Notes: generated by a model not told the origin, from the letters alone. Positions 7,926 to 15,053 are shown, counted from the first letter of the stretch. The stretch is 64,000 nucleotides of DNA from Caulobacter sp. NIBR2454 (GCF_027474405.1 NZ_CP114871.1:124001-188000), one strand, 5' to 3'. A program made the numbers and translations.

Positions 7926-8800
7926 AGAACCTCCGGAACCAGCGCCCGGAACGCGTTCGGGCGAAACTTGATCTGGGCCGTGCGCGACAGGCGTTGCGGT
8001 TCGCCATCGAGGATGGCGGGGATGCGGCCGCCGGCCCAGACGGCGCCATAGCGGCACTTGTCCACCTCAACCGATGGCGCGGCCCGCCAGTCGCCCACGG
8101 CGGCATGAAAGCCGAGACGGAAGATGTCTCGGGCGCTGGCCGGATCGACCGCGGTCGCTTCCAGGAAATCGGCGTCGTTCTCCATGATGGTCGACACCAG
8201 CGGGCACATGAGGGTCAGGGCTTCGGTCTTGCGCATCTTGCCGCCATCGAGGGCGTAGCGAAGGCGGCCCGTGAAGGCCCGCCGCATGGCCCGGCGAGCG
8301 CGCTGTACGGCGAGCCACATGCGGCCTTCACGCACGGCTTCGCGCGCCTCGGCCCAATGGGCGGGCGCGCCGAGGATGGCGGCGACGAAGAACATCTTGC
8401 CATCGACCTCGCCCCCGCTGACGGATTTCACAACGCCCGCGTCCAGGATTTCTTCCAGGGCGGCGCGCCAGTCGCGTTCGCCATAGAGCTGGCGCGGCAG
8501 CATGTTCATGGTGCCGCCGGGCAGGGGGGCGACAAGCGGGCCGTCGGGGCCGGACATCTCCGCCGCGCAACGGGCCGTGCCGTCGCCAGCCACTACGGCG
8601 AGCAGATCAGGGCCGGCGTCGATGGCGCGCTGCAGACAGGCGACGACTCCATCTTCGGGCGTGCTCACCCGCGCCTTCACGCCCCGCGCTTCGAGGATCG
8701 CCTCGGCCTCGGCCTTGGCGTTCGGTCCTGCCGAGCCTGACAGCGGATTGACCACCACTTCGACGTGACGGATCGGTGGTCTGCTTTGAGTGGTGGTCAT
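7922..8800 (-). CDS. Diacylglycerol/sphingolipid-kinase family lipid kinase
   Basis: 292 aa. An N-terminal DAGK catalytic domain shows VVNPLSG, the nucleotide-binding GDGT motif (AGDGTARCAA) and PLPGGTMN, followed by a beta-rich C-terminal domain. Family members (YegS, DgkB, LCB kinases) phosphorylate lipid hydroxyls with ATP at the inner face of the membrane; the actual lipid here is unknown. ATG at 8800, 20 nt after the upstream gene, and the stop overlaps the phosphoesterase start. Co-transcription from the EcfG promoter at 9188-9212 is likely. Confidence 0.9.
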   Translation of the reverse strand: MTTTQSRPPIRHVEVVVNPLSGSAGPNAKAEAEAILEARGVKARVSTPEDGVVACLQRAIDAGPDLLAVVAGDGTARCAAEMSGPDGPLVAPLPGGTMNMLPRQLYGERDWRAALEEILDAGVVKSVSGGEVDGKMFFVAAILGAPAHWAEAREAVREGRMWLAVQRARRAMRRAFTGRLRYALDGGKMRKTEALTLMCPLVSTIMENDADFLEATAVDPASARDIFRLGFHAAVGDWRAAPSVEVDKCRYGAVWAGGRIPAILDGEPQRLSRTAQIKFRPNAFRALVPEVL

Positions 8801-8820
8801 GACGCCCCGGTGTGTCGTGA

Positions 8821-9123
8821 TCAGCCGCCGACGGGCGGCGTGTACTCACCCAGCGACGAGGGTGAGCGGCCCAGGGCGCGGTCGATCGCGGCCCCGCCTT
8901 CGGCGAAGGAGCCCCCGTGGGTGGCGGCGGTGGTGAGGGCCACGGCGCCGGCGAGGGCGAGAAGAACCACCAGGCAGACAAGAAGCGGCGAGTCGCGGCG
9001 ACGGCTGCGCTCGTCCTTGCGGCCACGCTCATAGGCTTCGCGGACCAGGCCCGCGTCGCTGGTGAAGGCGTCGAGGCTGCTGGGTTCTTCGACCACGGCC
9101 GGCTGTCGGTTCCAGAAACGCAT
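8821..9123 (-). CDS. Small single-pass membrane protein, unknown
   Basis: 100 aa from the ATG at 9123, chosen because GAGGA precedes it. An N-terminal charged cytoplasmic part (with YERGRKDERSRRR) leads to one hydrophobic segment (about 45-66), then a Gly/Ser/Pro-rich tail. I do not recognise a family. It is the first gene of the three-gene unit with the lipid kinase and phosphoesterase, 65 nt downstream of an exact EcfG promoter. Confidence 0.75.
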   Translation of the reverse strand: MRFWNRQPAVVEEPSSLDAFTSDAGLVREAYERGRKDERSRRRDSPLLVCLVVLLALAGAVALTTAATHGGSFAEGGAAIDRALGRSPSSLGEYTPPVGG

Positions 9124-9187
9124 GGCTTGTCCTCCTCGCACCAGATCTTGGCCCGCCGCCAATCTTGACCTTGGGCGATGTGGTCGA

Positions 9188-9212
9188 AACGCCGCGCCGC
9201 GGCGGCAGTTCC
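9188..9212 (-). promoter_or_regulatory. EcfG (GSR) promoter, GGAAC-N16-CGTT
   Basis: Minus strand: GGAAC 9212-9208, 16-nt spacer, CGTT 9191-9188, 64 nt before the start at 9123. It is divergent from a second EcfG promoter only 9 nt away. Confidence 0.87.
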
Positions 9213-9221
9213 TGCGCGCCA

Positions 9222-9246
9222 GGAACCTGCGCCGTTGGGAGACGTT
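9222..9246 (+). promoter_or_regulatory. EcfG (GSR) promoter, GGAAC-N16-CGTT
   Basis: GGAAC 9222-9226, 16-nt spacer, CGTT 9243-9246, 33 nt before the lipoprotein start at 9280. It pairs back-to-back with the minus-strand promoter at 9188-9212. Confidence 0.87.
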
Positions 9247-9279
9247 CGTTTGACGGCATCAGTCTATGGAGAAGCCCAG

Positions 9280-9621
9280 ATGTACAGGACCTGGATCGCC
9301 CTTGCAGGGGCCGGCGTGCTCGCCGCCGCCTGCACCTCGACGGGCAACGTAGAGCGAAACGCCGCTGGCGGCGCGGCGCTCGGCGCCCTCGCCGGCGCCG
9401 TGATCGGCAATAATGTGGGCAGCGGCAGCGCGACCACGGGCGCGGCTATCGGCGCGGCTCTGGGCGGGACCGCCGGCGCCGTGAAGGGCTGCCGCGAAGA
9501 CGGCGGATGTGGTGCGGAGACCAACCGCCGCCAGTACTATGATGAGCGCGCGGGCCGTTACTACTATTACGACAGCCGCGATGGCCGCTATTACTGGGAG
9601 AACGGCGCGCCCCGCTACTGA
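9280..9621 (+). CDS. Glycine-zipper lipoprotein (YMGG/17-kDa-antigen-like)
   Basis: 113 aa from ATG 9280, 8 nt after GGAG. A lipoprotein signal ends in LAAAC (Cys18). Residues about 26-70 form a glycine zipper (GGAALGALAGAVIG and GAAIGAALGG), and the C-terminus is Tyr-rich (RYYYYDSRDGRYYW). Such proteins sit in or under the outer membrane. An exact EcfG promoter lies upstream and a strong terminator follows at 9646-9680. A longer in-frame start at 9178 is rejected because it lies upstream of the promoter. Confidence 0.87.
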   Translation: MYRTWIALAGAGVLAAACTSTGNVERNAAGGAALGALAGAVIGNNVGSGSATTGAAIGAALGGTAGAVKGCREDGGCGAETNRRQYYDERAGRYYYYDSRDGRYYWENGAPRY

Positions 9622-9645
9622 TCGCAGCGCAAGCTGATCGGAATG

Positions 9646-9680
9646 GCGGCGGCCGGCGAGGATGTCGGCCGCCGCTTTTT
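9646..9680 (+). terminator. Rho-independent terminator
   Basis: Perfect 10-bp GC stem (9646-9655 with 9666-9675) followed by five T, ending the glycine-zipper lipoprotein gene. Confidence 0.9.
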
Positions 9681-9731
9681 GCGTGGGGACTTAGTTTCAG
9701 GGGCCCTCAAGGGGGCGGGAGGGGTTCGAAT

Positions 9732-10190
9732 ATGCCAAGGACTTTGAGTAAGGGAATGTGGGCTGTCGGCGTCGCCGCTATCGCGGTCGCCGGCTGCGCG
9801 TCGCTGGGGCCCAAGCGGTCCGATATCGTCCAGGCCGCGCCGTCCTGCCAGGACTTTACTGTCTCCATCTATTTCGAGCGGGACTCGACGCAGGTGACCC
9901 GTGAGGCGCGGGCGGTCCTGCGCGGCGCGTCGGGCATGGCCGCGGGCTGCAAGGTGGACAAGGTGACGGTCACCGGCCTGGCAGACGCCGTGGGCGCCGC
10001 CAACGTCAACCTGCAGCTCTCACGTGATCGCGCCCAGGCGGTCGAACAGGCTCTGGCGCGCGCGGGCTTTCCGACCATCGAGTTCTCAACCGCCGCCGTT
10101 GGCGACGCGGGGGCGACGACTTCGGACGGTCAGGCCCGCCCCCTGCGGCGTCGAACCGATGTGGCGGTCGATCTCGGCGGGCCGCTTTAA
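9732..10190 (+). CDS. OmpA-family lipoprotein
   Basis: 152 aa. Signal with lipobox VAGC, then an OmpA-like peptidoglycan-binding domain: VSIYFERDST at the first strand, GLADAVGAANVNLQLSRDRA in the helix region, and RRRTDVAV near the end. It likely anchors the outer membrane to peptidoglycan. The start at 9732 follows GGGAGGGG. No consensus EcfG promoter is visible; a terminator follows at 10222-10250. Confidence 0.85.
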   Translation: MPRTLSKGMWAVGVAAIAVAGCASLGPKRSDIVQAAPSCQDFTVSIYFERDSTQVTREARAVLRGASGMAAGCKVDKVTVTGLADAVGAANVNLQLSRDRAQAVEQALARAGFPTIEFSTAAVGDAGATTSDGQARPLRRRTDVAVDLGGPL

Positions 10191-10221
10191 TAGAGCGCCT
10201 ACCCGACGCGCTGACGAGAAG

Positions 10222-10250
10222 AAGGGCGGCCTTTGCGGGCCGCCCTTTTT
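10222..10250 (+). terminator. Rho-independent terminator
   Basis: 10-bp stem (10222-10231 with 10238-10247), 6-nt loop, five T. It ends the OmpA-family gene. Confidence 0.9.
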
Positions 10251-10435
10251 AAGTCTGCATCATCGAGAAAAGGGGGGTGCGGAGACGGCAGGCTGGCTCT
10301 CGCCAGCCTCAAGTCGGGGGGGCGTCGCCGCCTCCGCAGAGATGAAAAGCATTTCCCCGGAAATCTGTTCCCGGTCGCGACGAAAAAATTTCGCGGGTCT
10401 CTGAACGATCTCACGGTCAAGATTCGAGTCAGGGC

Positions 10436-10461
10436 GGAACGAGGCGAAGTTCCGGGGCGTT
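10436..10461 (+). promoter_or_regulatory. EcfG (GSR) promoter, GGAAC-N17-CGTT
   Basis: GGAAC 10436-10440, 17-nt spacer, CGTT 10458-10461, 42 nt before the ATG at 10504. Confidence 0.83.
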
Positions 10462-10503
10462 CTTCAGCAAAGGCGCATGTCTGCGCCGGCGAGGAGCCTT
10501 GCC

Positions 10504-10722
10504 ATGATGCGCACCTATCGCGCCGCCCTTGGGGGCCTTGTTTTCTACGATGCGCCCGAGCGTCGCCGGCCTGGACGGCTTGCCCTGGCGGTGGCCGCTG
10601 GCGGCGTTCTGATAGCCGTCTCTGGCGGCGTGGCCAGCCAGTTCATGCAGCCGGCGCCTGAACCCGTCCCGGCGCAGCAGGTCGCCCAGACCGATGCGCC
10701 GCTGTCCTACCTGCCCCAATAG
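10504..10722 (+). CDS. Small membrane protein of unknown function
   Basis: 72 aa from ATG 10504 (GAGGAG 7 nt upstream). A basic N-terminal region (APERRRPGR) is followed by one hydrophobic segment (about 32-47) and a Pro/Gln/Ala-rich tail that would lie in the periplasm. No family recognised. It is first in a two-gene unit with the gene at 10737 and sits 42 nt after an exact EcfG promoter, which is the best evidence that it is real. Confidence 0.68.
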   Translation: MMRTYRAALGGLVFYDAPERRRPGRLALAVAAGGVLIAVSGGVASQFMQPAPEPVPAQQVAQTDAPLSYLPQ

Positions 10723-10736
10723 CTGAAAGAATCCTC

Positions 10737-10964
10737 ATGCCTAGCGACGCCCCTCGTCTAAACGCCACCCGCGCCCGCCAGGGTCGCTGGGGCCGTCACG
10801 TCCTGTGGGTCCTGGTGATCTCGACAGCCCTCGCCGCCCTCGCCCTGTTCGGCAGCTGGGGCATGCGTAGCGGCGAATACAGCGCGATCGAGGCCCAACA
10901 GGGGCCGACCGCGGCTGAAACCGGCACAGAGCCGGCCGACTCCGTGGCCGCCAAGCAGAACTGA
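10737..10964 (+). CDS. Small single-pass membrane protein of unknown function
   Basis: 75 aa. A short basic N-terminus (RARQGRWGRH) precedes one hydrophobic helix (HVLWVLVISTALAALALFG, about 20-38) and an acidic Ala/Thr/Glu tail. Only 14 nt separate it from the preceding small gene, and a bidirectional terminator at 10990-11018 follows, so the pair forms one EcfG-driven operon. No recognisable family; SD is weak. Confidence 0.65.
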   Translation: MPSDAPRLNATRARQGRWGRHVLWVLVISTALAALALFGSWGMRSGEYSAIEAQQGPTAAETGTEPADSVAAKQN

Positions 10965-10983
10965 CCATCGCGGCGCCAGCGCC

Positions 10984-11018
10984 AAAAAGAACGGCCGCTC
11001 GGAAGGAGCGGCCGTTTT
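10984..11018. terminator. Bidirectional terminator
   Basis: Perfect 11-bp stem (10990-11000 with 11006-11016), 5-nt loop, TTTT on the plus side and a run of A (10984-10988) giving T on the minus side. It lies between converging EcfG-type units. Confidence 0.9.
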
Positions 11019-11040
11019 GCTGTGTGGGAAGATCGCTTCC

Positions 11041-11229
11041 CTAGATCACCGACTGGCCGCGTATGGCGCGGACAACGAAGTTGACCACGAGCAGCACCAG
11101 AAAGATGACAAAGAGAATCTTGGCGATGGTGGCGGCTAGGCCAGCCAGTCCCATAAAGCCGAGGTAACCGGCCACAATGGCCAGGATCGCGAAAACCAGG
11201 GTCCATCCGAGCACGGCGGTCGCTCCCAT
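11041..11229 (-). CDS. DUF1328 (YtjA-like) small membrane protein
   Basis: 62 aa: two hydrophobic helices with the DUF1328 layout ([18 protein letters not shown], then [17 protein letters not shown]). Paralogue of the plus-strand gene at 6875-7051; both have exact EcfG promoters. It sits directly downstream of phyR but has its own promoter in the gap. Function is unknown; it is probably in the inner membrane. Confidence 0.88.
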   Translation of the reverse strand: MGATAVLGWTLVFAILAIVAGYLGFMGLAGLAATIAKILFVIFLVLLVVNFVVRAIRGQSVI

Positions 11230-11263
11230 TCCGGCCCGCGGAATGCGGGCTGTTCAGAAAGCG

Positions 11264-11288
11264 AACGCCGGCTCGATGGCCAGGTTCC
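11264..11288 (-). promoter_or_regulatory. EcfG (GSR) promoter, GGAAC-N16-CGTT
   Basis: Minus strand: GGAAC 11288-11284, 16-nt spacer, CGTT 11267-11264, 34 nt before the DUF1328 start at 11229 and immediately after the phyR stop. Confidence 0.85.
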
Positions 11289-11289
11289 C

Positions 11290-12093
11290 CTAGGCGGCCT
11301 TGCGGGTGCGGCGGGGATGGAAGAACAGCGCCTGACCGATGGCCGCCTTGACCGTTTCCGGCTGGAACGGCTTGGTGATCAGGAAGGTCGGCTCCGGACG
11401 CTCGCCGGTGAGCAGGCGTTCGGGGAAGGCGGTGATGAAGATCACCGGCACGTCGAGGCGCGCCAGAATGTCCTTCACCGCGTCGATGCCCGACGAGCCG
11501 TCGGCCAGCTGGATGTCGGCCAGGACCAGGCCCGGGGTCTTGCGTGCGACAGCGTCGACGGCCTCGCCACGGGTGGCGGCGATATCGGTGACGTCATGAC
11601 CCAGTTCGCGGACCAGGGCCTCGATATCGGCGGCGATCACCGGCTCGTCCTCGATGATGAGGACGTCGGTGGCCAACTCCGCGTCAATTTCGGTCTGGGC
11701 CTCTGAGATCAGGGACTCCACCTCGTCGAAGTCCGTGCCCAGGATCTGGGCCGCCTCGGTGGGGGTGAACCCTTCCAGGGCGGTGAGCAGAAACGCCTGG
11801 CGTGAACGCGGAGCGATGCGCATCAGGCGACGCGAGGCATCCTCGCCGCCCATGCCGATATCGTCCTGCTCGGTCGCCTCGAGCTGCGCGCCCGAGCTGA
11901 GCCAGATGGCGTGAAACACGTGATAAAGAGCGACCCGCGGAGACAGAGAGCTCTCCAGGGAACGTTCGCCCGCGGCCAGCGCTTCAAGCGCTACGCGCAC
12001 ATAGTGGTCGCCCGTGGTTTGGTCACCGGTCAGCGCGCGCGCGTAACGACGAACATAGGGCAGATGCGGCGCAAGCCGAGCAAGAAGACTCAT
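11290..12093 (-). CDS. phyR: General stress response anti-anti-sigma regulator PhyR
   Basis: 267 aa. The N-terminal half (1-140) is a sigma-factor mimic resembling EcfG regions 2 and 4. The C-terminal half is a receiver domain with IIEDE, phosphoacceptor D193 (LADIQLAD) and K241 (ITKPF). Known role: when phosphorylated, PhyR binds NepR and frees EcfG. It is divergent from nepR-ecfG-phyK, the gene order seen in Caulobacter and other Alphaproteobacteria. Its own EcfG promoter (12167-12191) closes a positive loop. Confidence 0.97.
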   Translation of the reverse strand: MSLLARLAPHLPYVRRYARALTGDQTTGDHYVRVALEALAAGERSLESSLSPRVALYHVFHAIWLSSGAQLEATEQDDIGMGGEDASRRLMRIAPRSRQAFLLTALEGFTPTEAAQILGTDFDEVESLISEAQTEIDAELATDVLIIEDEPVIAADIEALVRELGHDVTDIAATRGEAVDAVARKTPGLVLADIQLADGSSGIDAVKDILARLDVPVIFITAFPERLLTGERPEPTFLITKPFQPETVKAAIGQALFFHPRRTRKAA

Positions 12094-12166
12094 GACCCCT
12101 CCCGACTTTCAAAAGGTCTTCAAAAAACAAGCGTCGGGATACGCATAACGTCCCGACAAGGTGCCA

Positions 12167-12191
12167 AACGCGTCGCCACGGTTACGGTTCC
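12167..12191 (-). promoter_or_regulatory. EcfG (GSR) promoter of phyR
   Basis: Minus strand: GGAAC 12191-12187, 16-nt spacer, CGTT 12170-12167, 73 nt before the phyR ATG. It is divergent from the nepR promoter 40 nt away. Confidence 0.9.
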
Positions 12192-12231
12192 AACAAGCTT
12201 CACCTTTCGTCATGATGTGCTTGAATGCAAT

Positions 12232-12256
12232 GGAACCCGGAAGGGAGATGGGCGTT
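12232..12256 (+). promoter_or_regulatory. EcfG (GSR) promoter of nepR-ecfG-phyK
   Basis: GGAAC 12232-12236, 16-nt spacer, CGTT 12253-12256, 79 nt before the nepR start. It matches the autoregulated sigT promoter type known in Caulobacter. Confidence 0.9.
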
Positions 12257-12335
12257 TCCGGCTCACGGCGCCGCATGCGCCAAAGGCATATTGGGCTGCA
12301 GTAAGGGGGCGATCGCCGGTTCCGGCGTCGGAGTC

Positions 12336-12527
12336 ATGATCGAACAAAGAGCCATGGAAGACCGTCGCAAAGGGCCTGCATCCGCCGCCCTGGACGAAGC
12401 CCGCCTGCGCCAGCAGGCTATCGGCGTGAAGCTGCGCGCCATGTTCGACGAAGTCGTCAACGAGCCCGTTCCTGACGAGTTCCTCGATATCCTTCGCAAG
12501 GCCGATGACAAAGCGGGAGACCGCTAA
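12336..12527 (+). CDS. nepR: Anti-sigma factor NepR
   Basis: 63 aa from ATG 12336; ATG 12354 is an alternative. The conserved NepR core is clear: a helix with IGVKLRAMFDEVVNEPVPDEFLDIL. NepR holds EcfG inactive and is released by phospho-PhyR. The stop overlaps the ecfG ATG (TAATG), giving translational coupling. A longer frame back to 12225 would begin upstream of the promoter and is rejected. Confidence 0.93.
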   Translation: MIEQRAMEDRRKGPASAALDEARLRQQAIGVKLRAMFDEVVNEPVPDEFLDILRKADDKAGDR

Positions 12528-13144
12528 TGGCCGATCATATCGACGCGGATCGCACCGCGGGCGGCCCTGTCGGGGTCGAGCGAGACAATATCTTCAAGCG
12601 CGAGCTGGTTCAGCTGATCCCCCACCTGCGCGCGTTCGCGCGCACCCTGGCTGGTGATCCGACCGCCGCGGACGATCTGGCGCAGGACGCCATGATGAAG
12701 GCCTGGGACGCTCGCGAGAGTTTCCAGCTGGGCACGAACATGAAGGCCTGGACCTTCATGATCCTGCGCAACCAGTTCTATTCGGAAAAGCGCCGGTCCT
12801 GGCGTCAGAGCCAGCTTGATCAGGAAGCCGCCGAGCGGACCCTGGTCGCGGTGGACGATCCGGAAGCGCCGGTCGCGCTCGACGAGCTGCGCATGAGCCT
12901 GAACATGCTTCCGGCCGAGCAGCGTGAAGCGCTGATCCTGGTCGGCGCCGGCGGCTTCGCCTACGAAGAAGCGGCTGAAATCTGCGGCTGCGCGGTCGGT
13001 ACGGTGAAGAGCCGTGTCAGCCGTGCGCGTCGCGCCCTGCAGTCCATCCTCGAGGATGGCTCTTATGAGCGCGACGGGGGCGCGGCCGGTGACGCGATGA
13101 AGTCGATCCTCGCCGATGCGGAGCGTCTGAGCTCGGTTCGGTGA
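12527..13144 (+). CDS. ecfG: General stress response ECF sigma factor EcfG (SigT)
   Basis: 205 aa. Sigma region 2 (about 25-90, with DPTAADDLAQDAMMKAW and MKAWTFMILRNQFYSEKRR) and region 4 (about 120-180, with LPAEQREALILVGAGGFAYEEAAE and GTVKSRVSRARR). It directs RNA polymerase to GGAAC-N16/17-CGTT promoters, ten of which appear nearby. It starts within the nepR stop and its own stop overlaps the GTG of phyK (GTGA), so the three genes are tightly coupled. Confidence 0.97.
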   Translation: MADHIDADRTAGGPVGVERDNIFKRELVQLIPHLRAFARTLAGDPTAADDLAQDAMMKAWDARESFQLGTNMKAWTFMILRNQFYSEKRRSWRQSQLDQEAAERTLVAVDDPEAPVALDELRMSLNMLPAEQREALILVGAGGFAYEEAAEICGCAVGTVKSRVSRARRALQSILEDGSYERDGGAAGDAMKSILADAERLSSVR

Positions 13145-14856
13145 GGCTGGCCGAAAGGCTGGGCTGGGGTCCGGCGACCACCATCCGCGTCCGCTTGGCC
13201 GCGGCGGTGGCTGTCGCTCTTTTGCCGGTGCTGATCCTCAGCGCCGCCCAAACCGTCACCGCATTCCATCGCGACGCCGAATCCCAGCGCGAAAGCCTGG
13301 CGCTCGGCGCGCAGCGCAGCGCCGCCACGGTCCAGGCCAGGATCGAGGCGGCGGGCGTACTGCTGGAGACCTTGGGTCCCGGCTCGGTGGGTCTGAACTG
13401 CGCCCAGCGCCTCAATGACATCAAGCGCCGCCTGCCGGGCTACGCCAACCTGATCCGGTTCGATGTGCGCGGACGTGTCGCCTGTTCGGCCGAGACAGTG
13501 CCGTCTGACGCCGCGCGCGCGGCGCGGCCATGGTTCTCGCGTATCCGGGAGGGCCAATCGATGACGGTCGACGCCAGGCCAGGCGTCGCCTATGCGGCCG
13601 AGCCGTCGTTGTTGGCCGCCGTGCGCGCCGAACGTGACGGAAAGTTCGACGGCGCGCTGGTGGCGGTGATCGCCCTGTCCAGCCTGCAGCCTGAGACGAC
13701 TTCCCGCGCTCTGCCGGGCGGAGCCGAGATCGCGATGGTCGATCGTGAAGGCCAGTATTTCGCGCTCACCAGCCCCGCCGCCTTCCCTAACGAGCCGCCG
13801 GACCTGTCGCAGGCCGGCTCGAAGAATCTGCTCTGGACCGCCAGGGACGCCTCGAACCGCCTGCGCACCCTGTCGGCGGCGCCCCTCGTGGCGAACGAGG
13901 TCTATGTGGTGCTGTCCGCGCCGTCGCCGGGCCTGTTCTCGTGGGCGCGCCTCAACCCGATCTCGCGGCTGTTGCTGCCGATCTTCGCCTTCTTCGCGGC
14001 CTTGGCGGCGGTGCTGCTGGCGGCGGAGCGCAGCATCGTGCGCTGGATCTACTATTTGGAACGGGTCGCGGCGATCTACGCCCGTGGCCGCTTCACGGTT
14101 CGCCCGGTGCGGGCCGACAAGGCTCCGCCGGAAATCCGTGAGCTGGCCGAGACGCTGGACCACATGGCCGGGGCCATCGTCACGCGCGACGCCTCCCTGC
14201 ACGACAGCCTGGACCAGAAGGACGCGCTGCTGCGCGAAATCCATCACCGGGTGAAGAACAACCTTCAGGTCATCTCAAGCCTGCTCAGCCTTCAGCAAAG
14301 GGCGCTGACCGACCCGGCCTCGCGCCAGGCGATCATGGATACGCGTCAGCGCATCTCCGCCCTGGCGCTGGTCTATCGCGCCCTTTACCAGGGGCCGGAC
14401 CTCAAGCAGGTGGACCTGCGCCCGTTCCTGGAGGAATTGACCGCCCAGCTGCTGTCGGGCGACGCGGGCCCGCACGGCGCGGTGCGGACGGAGGTCCATG
14501 CCGACCCCCTGATGATCGATCCCGATCGTCTGGCGCCCCTGGCCCTTTTCGCGGTGGAGGCGGTGGCCAACGCCCAGAAGCAGGTCTTCTCCGAACGGCC
14601 AGGCTCCTTGAGCGTGGAGTTCAGGGTTCGCGACGGCGAGGGCACTCTGGACATCGTCGACGACGGCGGCGGGATCGGCGTTCCCGGCGCCCCGCCCAGC
14701 GGGATGGGCATGACCCTGATGAACGCCTTCGCGCGCCAGCTTCGCGGTCGGGTCAGCTTCGAGCCGAACCCCGCCGGCGGTCTGCGCATCAGCCTGGTCT
14801 TCCCGACTCCGGAGGCCAAGATGAAGCCCGCGAGCAAGGCGGCGGAACAAAGCTGA
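13141..14856 (+). CDS. phyK: Membrane sensor histidine kinase PhyK (HisKA_2 type)
   Basis: 571 aa, GTG start coupled to ecfG. TM1 about 18-40, a periplasmic sensing domain of about 230 residues, TM2 about 277-300, a HAMP-like linker, then EIHHRVKNNLQVISSLLSLQQ (phosphoacceptor His about 369) and a HATPase domain ending near SGMGMTLMNAFARQL. Known role of the Caulobacter homologue: the membrane sensor that phosphorylates PhyR. The position next to ecfG and the HisKA_2 motif support this. The signal sensed is not readable. Confidence 0.9.
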   Translation: MRLAERLGWGPATTIRVRLAAAVAVALLPVLILSAAQTVTAFHRDAESQRESLALGAQRSAATVQARIEAAGVLLETLGPGSVGLNCAQRLNDIKRRLPGYANLIRFDVRGRVACSAETVPSDAARAARPWFSRIREGQSMTVDARPGVAYAAEPSLLAAVRAERDGKFDGALVAVIALSSLQPETTSRALPGGAEIAMVDREGQYFALTSPAAFPNEPPDLSQAGSKNLLWTARDASNRLRTLSAAPLVANEVYVVLSAPSPGLFSWARLNPISRLLLPIFAFFAALAAVLLAAERSIVRWIYYLERVAAIYARGRFTVRPVRADKAPPEIRELAETLDHMAGAIVTRDASLHDSLDQKDALLREIHHRVKNNLQVISSLLSLQQRALTDPASRQAIMDTRQRISALALVYRALYQGPDLKQVDLRPFLEELTAQLLSGDAGPHGAVRTEVHADPLMIDPDRLAPLALFAVEAVANAQKQVFSERPGSLSVEFRVRDGEGTLDIVDDGGGIGVPGAPPSGMGMTLMNAFARQLRGRVSFEPNPAGGLRISLVFPTPEAKMKPASKAAEQS

Positions 14857-14868
14857 GCCGCTGGCGTT
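14844..14868 (+). promoter_or_regulatory. EcfG (GSR) promoter, GGAAC-N16-CGTT
   Basis: GGAAC 14844-14848, 16-nt spacer, CGTT 14865-14868, 47 nt before the entericidin ATG. The -35 lies inside the last codons of phyK. Confidence 0.87.
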
Positions 14869-14915
14869 TTTCCCGCGCCATACAAGCCGCGCGAGCGGCA
14901 TTCAGGAGAACTCTC

Positions 14916-15053
14916 ATGCGCAAGCTCATCATCATGGCGGTTGTCGCCGCTGGTCTCGCCGCCGCCGCCTGCAACACCGTTTCGGGCGCTGGTGAGGACG
15001 TTTCGGCTGCCGGCAAGGCCGTCACCAACACCGCCGAAGACGCCAAGAACTAA
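14916..15053 (+). CDS. Entericidin A/B-family small lipoprotein
   Basis: 45 aa from ATG 14916 with AGGAG upstream. Signal peptide with lipobox AAAC, then the entericidin pattern CNTVSGAGEDVSAAGKAV. E. coli entericidins form a stress-induced membrane toxin/antidote pair; here there is a single gene. An exact EcfG promoter precedes it and a terminator follows at 15076-15104. Confidence 0.92.
   Translation: MRKLIIMAVVAAGLAAAACNTVSGAGEDVSAAGKAVTNTAEDAKN

Larger units (their letters stand above)
10191..10503. other. Intergenic stretch with terminator, structured segment and EcfG promoter
   Basis: This 313-nt gap holds the OmpA-gene terminator (10222-10250) and a GC-rich segment that can fold. 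In that segment an 8-bp hairpin (10290-10297 with 10302-10309, loop TCTC) is enclosed by a 7-bp long-range stem (10278-10284 with 10332-10338). The EcfG promoter at 10436-10461 completes it. I find no convincing coding frame. The folded segment could be a small RNA or a leader, which is not provable here. Confidence 0.5.

Noticed and set aside
9722..9735. tRNA TPsiC-like GGTTCGAAT
   Set aside because: It lies at the start of the OmpA-like gene with no cloverleaf around it.
12225..12335. Long nepR start at 12225
   Set aside because: It lies upstream of the predicted EcfG transcription start, and the NepR core begins later.
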